The notes beneath the pieces were generated by a model. The model did not search any database and had not been told where the DNA came from. It saw nothing but the letters and a program-made list of their open reading frames with translations. A program made the position numbers and the translations under genes. Below, in pieces: positions 16,875-25,268 of a stretch of 64,000 bases of DNA. The DNA comes from Bog-473 sp963706555 (GTDB taxonomy: Bacteria > Actinomycetota > Acidimicrobiia > Acidimicrobiales > RAAP-2), in assembly GCA_963706555.1 (NCBI GenBank), contig OY970164.1, positions 2,852,001 through 2,916,000 of the forward strand, in the 5' to 3' direction. How positions within the stretch are numbered: position 1 is the stretch's first letter; the number at the start of each line of letters is the position of its first letter.

Positions 16875-17473
16875 TCGATCGCTGGGCTACCGCCCATCGA
16901 CTTTTGACAGCCATTCCGGTTCGATTAGCTGCGCGAGATTGACGCGATGTAAGTGGAAACCACCGATTGGGTCTGAAACGCGAACCAATTTATACCGCGG
17001 AACTCCACCTCGATGCCCTGGTGTTGTTTGGAGCACTGTCCACCAGGGAGGCGCTGACACAGTTCTTCACGGGCCACGGCAGCTTCGTCGAGTTTTGGAG
17101 GTCGATGGGTATCGCCCGAGTTTTTGCCCTGCCCCGTAGAGGTGGGTTGGTTGTGAGGCTATGACAATGGGACCGCGCCACCCTGCTATTCCTAGACACG
17201 TCGAGGCGAAATGATGCCGACGATTCCGCGGCCATCTCTGGGCGTCGACGATGCGTTCATTGCCTCGTCCCTAGTAGCCCCCAACTGACGGCGCGACGCA
17301 CGCGAGCGACCGAATCAATTCGCCGCACACGGCGAGGACGACGTCGTTGACGTGAATCGCTGACGCGCAGGGCGCGTCGTCCAGGCGGTTTCGTCACTAA
17401 GCGCGAATCGAACGCGGCACACGCCTCGAGTTCGCCGGAGCGCGAACCCCGCTTTTGCAGCGCAATTCGCGGG
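16875..17473. other. Intergenic stretch between cassette 2 and cassette 3 (about 600 bp)
   Basis: No confident gene. A 65-codon frame at 16967-17164 (TTG start, ...LHLDALVLFGALSTREALTQ...) has coding-like composition and could be the remnant of another tip or immunity gene. The stretch also contains the 20-bp sequence GTCCCTAGTAGCCCCCAACT (17267-17286), found again at 20045-20064. The last 170 bp are unusually CG-rich. Confidence 0.4.
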
Positions 17474-18076
17474 TTGTGTAGCGGGTTGGTTGGCCGCTAC
17501 TACGACCCATCGACGGACCAGTTTCTGAGCGTCGATCCGGACCTGATGGAAACCGGCCAGCCGTATGCGTACACCGGAGACGACCCGCTCAATGCGACGG
17601 ATCCGCTTGGGCTAGATTCGGTCTACGTCTTGCTGAATGCGAAAGGCGTGCCCTACTACGTTGGTCGGTCAAAATATAGTCCTGCAGTGCTGCGAAAGCG
17701 GGTTCATGTTCGCTCGGGAAGGCTAGGTCCGAACGATAAAATGCAAACCCTGGAAACGGGGAAGCTCACGACACGTCAGGCTGCGGAGGTCGAGGAATAT
17801 ACAATGGGCCGCTTAGGTACTTGCGCAGGGCCCGGCTCATTCCCCATGAATCAACGTCATGAAATCAGTCCTAAAGACCCTCACTATCAGGCCAAGATGT
17901 TCGATGCGATCGACGTGTTGAAGAGCTCCCCGGAGAACCCGCTGAATCAGATTTCTCGGCTGCATGCGAGTCTCGCGAGTGCGGCGCAATCCGATCATTC
18001 ATACGTACAACAATTTTTTCGTTCACAGTTTTGGTCGCCCGCCGGCCCAAACACGATGCCAAACTACTTATCCTGA
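17474..18076 (+). pseudogene. Orphan Rhs toxin tip 3 (second GIY-YIG-like nuclease)
   Basis: It starts in the Rhs junction (123-bp copy at 17492-17614) and continues with a 153-residue tip from 17615. The tip resembles tip 1: VYVLLNAKGVPYYVGRS, RKRVH, Glu in AAEVEEYTMG and Asn in FPMNQRHE fit the GIY-YIG pattern. A TTG at 17474 is the only in-frame start and lacks a ribosome binding site. The stop lies two bases before the immunity ATG, so the pair is compact. It probably serves as a silent alternative tip. Confidence 0.78.
17492..17614 (+). repeat. Rhs toxin-tip junction repeat, copy 3 (123 bp)
   Basis: Same length and reading frame as copies 1 and 2, and closest to copy 1 (LMETGQPYA-Y/F-TGDDPLNATDPLGLD). 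Confidence 0.85.
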
Positions 18077-18078
18077 CC

Positions 18079-18585
18079 ATGGCGAAATCACCCAAGGTTG
18101 GCACTGTAATCGAGTTTCCCATTGGAGAGGGTAGCCATTGCTATCTCCACTACGTCGGGTTCGGCATTTATGGTGACACCGTAAGAGTCTTAGATGGGCT
18201 CTATTCAGAATCGCTAACCGCGGAGCAACTGACGACCTTGGCGTGCGAGCCTGAGCAGTTGGTTGAACAGACCTATGTAGGTAGCGTCTTGGAGGTGCCC
18301 GGGGCTCGTGCAATGATCGTTACTGACACGCCGACTATCGAGCAGATGTATCGCTGGTGGGTTGTATCACCGTTTCCAGTCAAATTTGAGGACCGCCGGG
18401 TTGTCAGCATCGATCGACGCGAGGGGTTCGCAATGCGAGACTTCATAACAGAGTATCCGGATATCAATCCCGAAATGATCCCTGAGACCGGGGTCGTTGG
18501 CGAAGGTCAGCTGAGAGACATGATTCGTTTGGGTTGGAAGCCAGGATATGGGGACTTTGCCCTTTGGCGAGATTCTAATGAATAG
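18079..18585 (+). CDS. Candidate immunity protein for tip 3 (Imm26-like)
   Basis: 168 residues from ATG at 18079, two bases after the stop of tip 3. The start KVGTVIEFPIGEGSHCYLHYVGFGIYGDTVRVLDGLYSE resembles the N-terminal half of the immunity protein at 13029-13823, so both GIY-YIG tips have related partners. It lacks the RraB-like C-terminal domain of the larger protein. An upstream GTG at 18031 would overlap the tip and is less likely. Confidence 0.68.
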   Translation: MAKSPKVGTVIEFPIGEGSHCYLHYVGFGIYGDTVRVLDGLYSESLTAEQLTTLACEPEQLVEQTYVGSVLEVPGARAMIVTDTPTIEQMYRWWVVSPFPVKFEDRRVVSIDRREGFAMRDFITEYPDINPEMIPETGVVGEGQLRDMIRLGWKPGYGDFALWRDSNE

Positions 18586-18800
18586 CGCCGAGGCAATCTA
18601 GACAATCGATCTGCTTCCCATGCCTCGTGTGCACTTGGAGGGCGATGAACGAAGCGAGCAGCTAGGTAAGAGATCATCAGCGATGCTGTGACGAACTACG
18701 GTTTCCGCTTTCTACCGAGTTATCGGTTAATGGTGGGGCCGCCGACGAAAGGTACACGATAGAACCCATAAGTTGGAGAAGGCGAAACCTCTTCCCGTGG

Positions 18801-19895
18801 GTGCCGCTCGTAGTGCTGATCGCGGTCACGGTGATATCTGCGATCGTCGCGCTGCTGGCAAATAAAAGTGTGTCGCCCACCATTCAAACTGCCACGTCGG
18901 CCGCGAAAGTGATCGGCCTCAATTCTGGACTTGGCGGTTACACCTGGAAGGGCGACGTCCAGCAGGTCTCGGCCGAATGGGCTGTACCGCGAATTGTTGG
19001 CAACGACGGCATTGGTGGTCAAGAAAGCACATGGATCGGCGTGCAAGGCGGTGGAATCAATCAAGCCCATTCACCCTTCATACAGATTGGGACCGCCGGC
19101 GTAGAAGACGCCGGGACTTCAACATATGGAGTGTTTTGGTCCGATACGGCAGATAGTTTCCAACCGACTTTTTTGTCCGTACTTCTCGATCCAGGCGACA
19201 TGATGGACTTTGGGATCACCAGGATCTCGCGAGGCTGGCTTCTGCGAGTGAGCGATCTTACGACTAGATGGACCCACACGGTGTCCCTGAGCTACGGTAA
19301 GAATGACTCGTTCTCTCAGGCTGAGTGGGTTCAAGAAGATCCTACGGCGTCGATGACAGTGCCTGCGAATACGGGGTACGCAAGTACCACCCCCATCACA
19401 ATTCGGGAACTTCGTGTCAATGGAGTACTCCCTAAGCTCACATTTGCGGACCGTCACACCCTTTCATCTCCCAATGACATCTATCTTGTCCCTTCGGCTG
19501 CGAGTCAAGGCAGCTTCTCCTTTGTCCATCCGACGGGTTACGCGCTCCAGTATCTCGAAGATACGGAGAGATTCAATGTCGAACTAGATCCGCTTGAGGT
19601 GCAGACCCTTTCATGGAGAGGCAACCCAAGTCGGGTCAAGGTTCAGCGTGTCGACCAACTTGCTCGACTCTTCAGTTTGGAGGCCCATACCTTGACGGCC
19701 CAGTCTTGGCCCGTAAAGGTGGATCACTTCGTGAACGAATGGGCTCAAGAGGCATCCAATGTACAACGCAGACTTGCAGTTTGGATGAATGGATCGCTGC
19801 ACTCGACAGGGGATTTGGGGCGAATCATCTCTTCAGCGGACATCAGTACAAATCCTGACCAGATAAGGCGATCGCTAGGACTTCCGCCCGCCTGA
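18801..19895 (+). CDS. Membrane-anchored peptidase G1 (eqolisin)-like protein
   Basis: 364 residues. An N-terminal hydrophobic helix (PLVVLIAVTVISAIVALLA) would act as a signal anchor. The next 190 residues resemble the glutamic-peptidase G1 fold: YTWKGDVQQVSAEWAVP, ESTWIGVQGGG, FIQIGTAGVE, TYGVFWSD and QAEWVQEDPTA. The Gln and Glu in these motifs are candidate catalytic residues. The C-terminal 130 residues are not recognised. GTG at 18801 is the first usable start. The frame stays open upstream with a basic segment (WRRRNLFPW) but offers no ATG/GTG/TTG nearby. It might process secreted island products; this is speculation. Confidence 0.68.
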   Translation: MPLVVLIAVTVISAIVALLANKSVSPTIQTATSAAKVIGLNSGLGGYTWKGDVQQVSAEWAVPRIVGNDGIGGQESTWIGVQGGGINQAHSPFIQIGTAGVEDAGTSTYGVFWSDTADSFQPTFLSVLLDPGDMMDFGITRISRGWLLRVSDLTTRWTHTVSLSYGKNDSFSQAEWVQEDPTASMTVPANTGYASTTPITIRELRVNGVLPKLTFADRHTLSSPNDIYLVPSAASQGSFSFVHPTGYALQYLEDTERFNVELDPLEVQTLSWRGNPSRVKVQRVDQLARLFSLEAHTLTAQSWPVKVDHFVNEWAQEASNVQRRLAVWMNGSLHSTGDLGRIISSADISTNPDQIRRSLGLPPA

Positions 19896-20638
19896 GGCCG
19901 AAGGGTCAGGCTACTGAACAGCTACGGTCGCGCAATCGGTAGCAGGGGGCTTGGCTCCGAACTCACCTCCCTGTCACCCGCACAGATATGAGATGTCGAC
20001 GGACGCTGGGCCCGTGCGCCCAGCCCTTGCACTGGTCGCAGTGAGTCCCTAGTAGCCCCCAACTCCCTGCCGTAGCGTGCAGTGCTCTCGTGGCCCGTGA
20101 CTGGGTCAGAAACTTGACGTGTATCCGGCTGGCAAGACTGACGACAGCGTCAGCAACGTGCCCAAAGTCGCTCCCCTCATCGAGGTAGATGCCTACACCG
20201 GCCACCTACCTATTTTTCGTGCACGCTGCTTGCGAAGATGGCCTTCGTGGGTGGTCACAATCTCGGGCGATTTTCGGGTGGGCAATCCGCCCTCCCACGC
20301 TGGCCGAACATCTGGACTGGCTGGAGACTAGCCCATCCCTACAAAATCCCTACTTTGAGTCGTTCTCGTGCTACGCAGTTGTTCCTGGCCAGAGAGGAAA
20401 GTAGCCCAGAGGTCCAGCTGAGAGTCGATTTGGAAGATTGAGAACTACGGGTTCAACGCCTATGGACCGTCAAGAACGGGCTCATAACCCCTCTCGATTC
20501 GTCCGTCGAGTGGGTCCGCCTCAAGCATGCGTCGAATTCCTTAACGCAGCGCCCTTCTGCTACGAGGTTCGCATTTTGGACGGAGAAAAACAAAAGCTAT
20601 TTGACCTCGGGCCGACTCACCGGCCGTAGGATTTCTTC
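19896..20638. other. Low-coding stretch (743 bp) with possible gene remnants
   Basis: It contains the second copy of the 20-bp sequence GTCCCTAGTAGCCCCCAACT (20045-20064). A 71-codon frame (20189-20404) and a 55-codon frame (20462-20629, ending VRILDGEKQKLFDLGPTHRP) have coding-like composition but no clear ribosome binding site or family. They may be fragments of decayed cassette genes. Confidence 0.35.
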
Positions 20639-21136
20639 GTGGACATGTCCTCTGCATGGTGGCGACGATTCAGGCGGTCCTTCAGCGTCCCCGATCTACT
20701 CACCGATGAACACGCACGTTCGATCATCGTCGCAGTTCTAAGTCCCGGCATTGGAAACAGTGGCACGGCAGTTTTGGACCCAACACAAGCAATCAATGCC
20801 ATTCTGGCGTCCACCCTTGAATTGGCTGTCAGCGGACAACTGGATGACCTTCTGTTGCCCAGCTCGCAAGTGGTACTCGAACTAGGGGGCTCACCTCGAA
20901 CAAGGATCATCCAGATCGCTACCTCACGTAATGACTGGCCCAGGGATCCGATATCACATGGGGCCATGCAAATGTCCAACGCAATCGTTTCAGCAGTGGA
21001 CGAATTGCTTGATCGTCTATCAAAGAGTCTCAGGGCGCTGCCGTTCGAAGACGCCGAAGGTCATTATTTCACCTCACGCTCGGACGATTCATCGAACGGA
21101 AACGACACCAAGGTGGCACCGGTTGACGAACCGTGA
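20639..21136 (+). CDS. Hypothetical protein
   Basis: 165 residues, no recognised domain. It is rich in helix-forming segments (QAINAILASTLELAVSGQLDDLLLPSSQVVLELG and MSNAIVSAVDELLDRLSKSLRAL), with a polar tail. It starts with GTG; an ATG lies two codons later. It is an isolated island gene between the peptidase and the DUF4062 operon. Confidence 0.5.
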   Translation: MDMSSAWWRRFRRSFSVPDLLTDEHARSIIVAVLSPGIGNSGTAVLDPTQAINAILASTLELAVSGQLDDLLLPSSQVVLELGGSPRTRIIQIATSRNDWPRDPISHGAMQMSNAIVSAVDELLDRLSKSLRALPFEDAEGHYFTSRSDDSSNGNDTKVAPVDEP

Positions 21137-21390
21137 TGCAATGCGAGGCATCGACCGTATCCACCTGCGTCGATCGAAATCGCACATCAGCGTCTTGGCG
21201 TCGTAACCACCGATCGGCTTGCGGCGCCAAGGTCGTTCTCGTCGACTTGGTCCGATGACTTGGGCGGAGAAAGGCGTAATCTACAAGCGCCATGGGCTGT
21301 TTACTACGGATGGAAGCAATGCGAACGATGTGGCTGATCCGGATGGCGTTGATCCGTGTTCAGGCCGACGGGTTTGCTGAAGTATCGCCT

Positions 21391-22524
21391 TCAATTGCGT
21401 GTTCGACCGGGTCTTGATTCTGGTATCGACGCGCTGGCATCCAGCCGAGTTGAAGCTGACGATGCCCGTAAGTGTTGCGGCCCCAATCTAAATCTCGTGA
21501 TGTGGTCGACGCCTCGTCGGCCTACTAGTTCTTCGACAATCAACAAGAGCGCGATCTGTTCGAATGAATCCTCCGATAGGCGCAGGTTGGCGATAGAGCG
21601 CAGAGGGTTCTCAGCACCGACGAGGAACGACATATATCCCAAAGGGTTGGGCTCCCCAAGCAGGGTGACGCGGATGGCGAGCTCCGTTAGTTCTTCCGGA
21701 GAGTGGCCCTCATACGCCACTTCAAGGTGAGTCGAACGAACCTCGGGTAGGCGATTTCCGACGATGGTCATTGTTCTTGATTGAGTCGACGTGGTTTCGC
21801 TGGTGACGGACGCGACCCGGACCGGCGACGTCCCCCCCGGCCAAGTAATACGAGTCTCGGAGTGCCTGCCGTATCCGTTGCCCGGCCTGCGCGCTTCCAG
21901 ATTTGCGGCCACCGTATTGTCTCTAATCCGAGCCTTCACCGTGATCTGGAGACCGTCATCGTGAACTGAAGTGACGCGGAGGATCGCATTCCCTACCTTT
22001 GCCCAAGGGGCAATCGCTTCTGCCGCAATTACTCGTAGCCTTCTTTCAACCCCCAGCGCGAGGTCTTCAGGCGAGCTATAGCTGCCTGTGGTGTGGAATA
22101 CCCTGACCTCTTCGAGGAAGTCCTGTTGGCGACCGTCCAGTTCGCCGGCCGAATTCCAGATGCTTATTCGGCGTCCTCGGGTCATCGCCTCGTCGTATTC
22201 GGCATGGGTTGCGCTGTACCCGGATTTGAGTGGTTTTCCGTAGCGCTGTCCCAAGGTCCCCAGGTAGATGTCGGAGTTCTCTACGTGGCCCAGATAAGCA
22301 TCCTCGGGATCATCGTCCATTCCGCCGAAGGCCTCAAAAAAAACGGGCATGGCGCCCATGGCTGCGATGCCTTGAGCGCATGCTTTCCGCTCGCGCTCCA
22401 TGCCCGTTATCACGCTCGAGACAAACACAGACCGCCCTGACGCCCAAGCGCGCACTTCAGCCTCATCTGGGGGAGAGGCCGGAGATAGATCGACCAGCAG
22501 TCGTTCGGGTGATGGATCAAGCAT
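21391..22524 (-). CDS. DUF4062-domain protein, putative defence effector
   Basis: About 377 residues from ATG at 22524. The N-terminal 130 residues match the DUF4062 pattern: VFVSSVITGMERERKACAQG, AMPVFFEAFGGMDDDPEDAYLGHVENSDIYLGTLGQRYG, then SATHAEYDEAM. This fold is related to TIR- and deoxyribosyltransferase-like domains and recurs in predicted conflict systems. The C-terminal 220 residues are beta-rich and unrecognised; no NTPase motif is seen. It follows the HTH gene at 22604-23116 on the same strand after 79 bp, apparently as one operon. A longer frame upstream exists but overlaps that gene and is not credible. Confidence 0.75.
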   Translation of the reverse strand: MLDPSPERLLVDLSPASPPDEAEVRAWASGRSVFVSSVITGMERERKACAQGIAAMGAMPVFFEAFGGMDDDPEDAYLGHVENSDIYLGTLGQRYGKPLKSGYSATHAEYDEAMTRGRRISIWNSAGELDGRQQDFLEEVRVFHTTGSYSSPEDLALGVERRLRVIAAEAIAPWAKVGNAILRVTSVHDDGLQITVKARIRDNTVAANLEARRPGNGYGRHSETRITWPGGTSPVRVASVTSETTSTQSRTMTIVGNRLPEVRSTHLEVAYEGHSPEELTELAIRVTLLGEPNPLGYMSFLVGAENPLRSIANLRLSEDSFEQIALLLIVEELVGRRGVDHITRFRLGPQHLRASSASTRLDASASIPESRPGRTRN

Positions 22525-22603
22525 TTGGCTCGATTCTAGAAAAGGTTGCGTCGAACAACGCCTCCAGGAAAGGAATCCCCTCCCTTGCCGTGGGCATGCT
22601 TGT

Positions 22604-23116
22604 TTAGAGCGCTGGCCATTCGGCCACGAGCGCGTCTTGGTGGTCACAGGATGGCGCTCGAACATAGGCCCCAGAACGACGTTGAATCTCTGGCAGCTGA
22701 TCTGGCATCAGCCAACGACCGCAACTCAGCTTCCAGGCCCCGCTCATGGGATGGCTACCCGACTCAATGTTCAGCGCCTCTTGGGGAATCGAGGTGAGAA
22801 CGAACGTGCCATTGCCCGTCGGTCGGTAGCCAAGTATTGGCAAATGCCCATGGCCTGGAAAGTCTGCAGCGCGGCCTACCCACTGCCTCGCTTCCTGCTC
22901 CGTATTGGCTATCCAGACCATGCGCCCGGACTTCACTGACCAATCAGATATGTCTTTCCAGGCCCAGGCTGGGCGACCCGAAACCGTCCATCGAGGCTCG
23001 GGGAAGCCGAGCTGAGGGCGCCGGCGCCACTGCACGATCGTGTCCGGCCTCACTCCAAGGAAGCGCGGAATTTCAATCGAACCTAAGGGTTCCATGAGTC
23101 GCTCTTCGGTGACCAC
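22604..23116 (-). CDS. HTH DNA-binding protein heading the DUF4062 operon
   Basis: 170 residues. Residues 10-65 form an AlpA/MerR-like helix-turn-helix (IEIPRFLGVRPDTIVQWRRR, FPEPRWTVSGRPAWAWKDISDW). The remaining 100 residues (WIANTEQEARQWVGRAAD...) are not recognised and could be a sensing domain. GTG at 23116 lies six bases after a good -10 box, giving a leaderless mRNA; ATG at 23095 is the alternative. Repeated CCCCGTACAT motifs in its promoter suggest autoregulation. Confidence 0.72.
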   Translation of the reverse strand: MVTEERLMEPLGSIEIPRFLGVRPDTIVQWRRRPQLGFPEPRWTVSGRPAWAWKDISDWSVKSGRMVWIANTEQEARQWVGRAADFPGHGHLPILGYRPTGNGTFVLTSIPQEALNIESGSHPMSGAWKLSCGRWLMPDQLPEIQRRSGAYVRAPSCDHQDALVAEWPAL

Positions 23117-23122
23117 CCAATC

Positions 23123-23165
23123 AGTGTACGTGTTCCCCGTACATCTGTCAATCCACCCCGTACAT
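23123..23165 (-). promoter_or_regulatory. Promoter and paired operators of the HTH-DUF4062 operon
   Basis: On the minus strand: -35 TTGACA (23151-23146), 17-bp spacer, -10 TACACT (23128-23123), then six bases to the GTG start. Two exact direct repeats CCCCGTACAT at 23135-23144 and 23156-23165 are 21 bp apart, that is on the same helix face two turns apart. One lies in the spacer and one just upstream of the -35. This is a good layout for a dimeric repressor. Confidence 0.72.
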
Positions 23166-23413
23166 GAGCGACGGTGGGCCAGATGGACAAGAGGATGGAC
23201 AACAACCCGGCCCTCGGATCGCAGTCGAGCGGCCCGCGTGCTCGGACAGGTCGTCGGACGACGGACCTGTTTCGAGGGGTCTCTTTGGCCTTGGTCGACA
23301 AGAATGATCTGGCTGTACTCGGTGAAAGTGGCCGTAGCTTGTGGACGGCCGCATTAGCTCGACTAGGACTGATGTAGCTCAACGCGATCCCCTCGACACC
23401 CCTGTTCGGACTC

Positions 23414-23611
23414 TCAAGGTGGCACCTGTCGGTCGCGCTCTCTCGTGACGGATTCCCGGAACGGGATCCACCTGGACAGGCTGGCGGGGCTGAGCGAGAT
23501 GCTTGCCTCGATGATCGGTCCGAGTGCGCTGACGAGATCCCTGGCGGCGTTTCCTCGAGCGAGTCGGGCGAGTGTTCCGTATTCTGCGAGGGCATCGGAC
23601 CGGCATGTCAT
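23414..23611 (-). CDS. Possible small HTH-like protein or remnant
   Basis: 65 codons starting with ATG. The segment ALGPIIEASISLSPASLSRWIPFRESVTRERD vaguely recalls an XRE-type helix-turn-helix (…SLSRWE.GRR..), so it may be a small regulator or a decayed one near the right end of the island. There is no clear ribosome binding site. Confidence 0.3.
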   Translation of the reverse strand: MTCRSDALAEYGTLARLARGNAARDLVSALGPIIEASISLSPASLSRWIPFRESVTRERDRQVPP

Positions 23612-23838
23612 CGTGGGTGCTTTCTGCCAACGAGAGAGTGGTCGAGGCCGGAGAATGGTCCTCCTTGTGAGGGGACCGACGGCAACGACCCGGGCAAATG
23701 CCTGCGGTTACTTGCCCCACAAAATGCTCCACAACTCGACCCGTCTGCCATGGTCGGGTCGCTACTCATGTCTTGATCATCCCTGCTCAGGCCGTCGCAC
23801 GCCGTCGAGAACCACCCAATCCGCGTGCCCAAATCGGA

Positions 23839-23882
23839 TTCACACGGCTGAGGTCGTGGGTTCGAGTCCCGCAGCGCCCACC
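23839..23882 (+). repeat. attR: right 44-bp direct repeat of tRNA-Val 3' part
   Basis: Identical to 3709-3752, from the anticodon loop through the T arm and acceptor strand to CC. There is no D arm or 5' acceptor strand next to it, so it is an attachment site and not a tRNA gene. Confidence 0.92.
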
Positions 23883-24025
23883 GATGTTTTACCTGGTCAG
23901 AGGCCATTTCCGGCTCCTCTTGTACGGGTTCCCGTAGCCTTCATTGCGTCCATCGCGCCGAGCGATTCACGCCCACTGCCCGGCTGTGCCGTGTCCGCAG
24001 CCACCTGGCACTCGTTGGTCTAGGT

Positions 24026-24259
24026 TCAGAGTCGCTGCGTACTGGCTTTCGGCCGGTGCACCTCGGCTCGAATGTGAGTCCGGCCCAGCCGGCGCGCGGC
24101 CTCGACCCGATGATTTCCGTTGGCCACCGTCATGTGGCCTGGACTCAGGTAGACCACGATCGGATCCTCGCTGTCCAGGATTTCATGTAGCAGACCTACA
24201 CACTCTTCGCAGAGGTCGGACCGTCTGTTGGTCACCGATTCGAATGCGATCAGGGTCAC
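24026..24259 (-). CDS. Small ParB-like nuclease-fold protein
   Basis: 77 residues from GTG at 24259 (an open frame extends to a GTG at 24418 but is Arg-rich and unconvincing). The core VVYLSPGHMTVANGNHRVEAARRLGRTHIRAEV resembles the ParB/sulfiredoxin-type fold with a conserved NGNHR box. It lies downstream of the VOC gene on the same strand and is the first chromosomal gene right of the island. Confidence 0.55.
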   Translation of the reverse strand: MTLIAFESVTNRRSDLCEECVGLLHEILDSEDPIVVYLSPGHMTVANGNHRVEAARRLGRTHIRAEVHRPKASTQRL

Positions 24260-24430
24260 GTCCGCTTGGTCACCTTCCTTCGCTTCACTGTGGGCCGAAA
24301 CATCTCCCCAACGAGATCGGAGCCTCACTTGCCGGAGCGTCCGACGCCTGTGCGCGCGCTCCGTGCGCGCTCGAAACTGGTCCTGGTCTGCTCCGATCCA
24401 ACGTTCCGTCGGAAGCACAGCGTGGATCGA

Positions 24431-24931
24431 TCAGCCGACGATTGTCCCGTACATGTTGTTGAGGGGGTAAGAGAGCAGCTCAAGGCGCTCGCCGTCTGGC
24501 CCCGAAAAGTAAGCCGACTCATCCTTCACAATATGAGTTTCGATACCGGCCCCCTGCAACTTGGCAACGAGGCGCTCCCACTGTTCGCGAGTGACGGAGA
24601 TGGCGATGTGATGCAGGCCACCGAGTACCTCGCGGTACTCCCCGAGGTCGAGCCCGGGGAAGTCGAAGTAGGCGAGATAGTTGTCGTGTCCGACATCGAA
24701 GAAGAAGTGCGTGGAACCGCGGTAGTCCCGGTTCTCGAACATTTCGACCAGCGGGAACTCGAGGAGGTCCTGGAAGAAGGTAATCGTTCGTTCGACATCG
24801 CTGGAGAGTAAGGCGAAGTGGTGCAAACCCTGACCGGACGACGTCGGTCGTGTGTCGAGGGGTCGAAGGTGGCGGGCCTTCACGTCCTCCCACTCCTCAC
24901 TCCGGTCGAGGTCGCTCCCATGCTCGGTCAT
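24431..24931 (-). CDS. VOC-family (glyoxalase/dioxygenase-type) protein
   Basis: 166 residues with the paired beta-alpha-beta-beta-beta units of the vicinal-oxygen-chelate fold. The first has HHFALLSSDVERTITFFQDLLEFPLVEMFE; the second has HHIAISVTREQWERLVAKLQGAGIETH...YFSGPDGERLELLSYP. His and Glu at the expected metal positions are present. The start is supported by GGGAG upstream of the ATG at 24931. The substrate is unknown. Confidence 0.85.
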   Translation of the reverse strand: MTEHGSDLDRSEEWEDVKARHLRPLDTRPTSSGQGLHHFALLSSDVERTITFFQDLLEFPLVEMFENRDYRGSTHFFFDVGHDNYLAYFDFPGLDLGEYREVLGGLHHIAISVTREQWERLVAKLQGAGIETHIVKDESAYFSGPDGERLELLSYPLNNMYGTIVG

Positions 24932-25268
24932 TCGTCTGCTCCCTTCGTTTCATTGTACCCATGGAGGTTGTCAGGCAACGAAGCGTTCCGGCTCGCCTGC
25001 GTCGTCCGGATCGGGAAGTCTGCCGGTCCACGGAGCGTGGTCTTGGTGCACCTTCGCTCTTCGCGTGGACGCCGCGGCGGTCTTGATGAAGCGGGTCTGC
25101 GTCGGTAACTTCAACCCCTCACGAGTGCGTCAAGGCTGGGCGCTCGAGGCTCGGCAACCTGGGTCGGTGCCATGCGCCCATACGCGGTTGGTCGAAACGT
25201 GTGCGGCCGTCCTCAATCGGTGCCGGTTCGGCGTCCTCCGGCGCCGCTTCTCGTTCCGTACCGAGATC
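24932..25268. other. Gene-free stretch (about 340 bp)
   Basis: I see no credible coding frame between the VOC gene start and the ArsR-type promoter. It should hold the divergent VOC promoter. Confidence 0.4.

Larger units (their letters stand above)
3709..23882. mobile_element. 20.2-kb integrative genomic island in tRNA-Val
   Basis: The element is bounded by a perfect 44-bp direct repeat covering the anticodon-loop-to-CCA part of tRNA-Val (3709-3752 and 23839-23882). A tyrosine integrase sits directly inside the tRNA end. The cargo includes AbiE toxin-antitoxin, an HTH/Xis-like gene, IS21, Rhs toxin and immunity modules, an internal recombinase, a peptidase and a DUF4062 module. No conjugation, replication or capsid genes are seen, so it may be a decayed or mobilisable element. 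The cargo looks more AT-rich by eye (about 12.4-21.5 kb) than the flanks. Confidence 0.9.
23166..24025. other. Right end of the island and junction
   Basis: No confident gene apart from a possible small one at 23414-23611. A 64-codon plus-strand frame (ATG 23183, stop 23377) is divergent from the HTH operon and cannot be supported further. The attR repeat lies at 23839-23882. The 140 bp after it show no gene. Confidence 0.4.

Noticed and set aside
23839..23882. Second tRNA-Val gene
   Set aside because: Only the 3' part is present; the D arm and 5' acceptor strand are missing.
3709..23882. Conjugative element or prophage identity for the island
   Set aside because: No relaxase, type IV secretion, replication, terminase or capsid genes are visible, so only an integrative island is supported.
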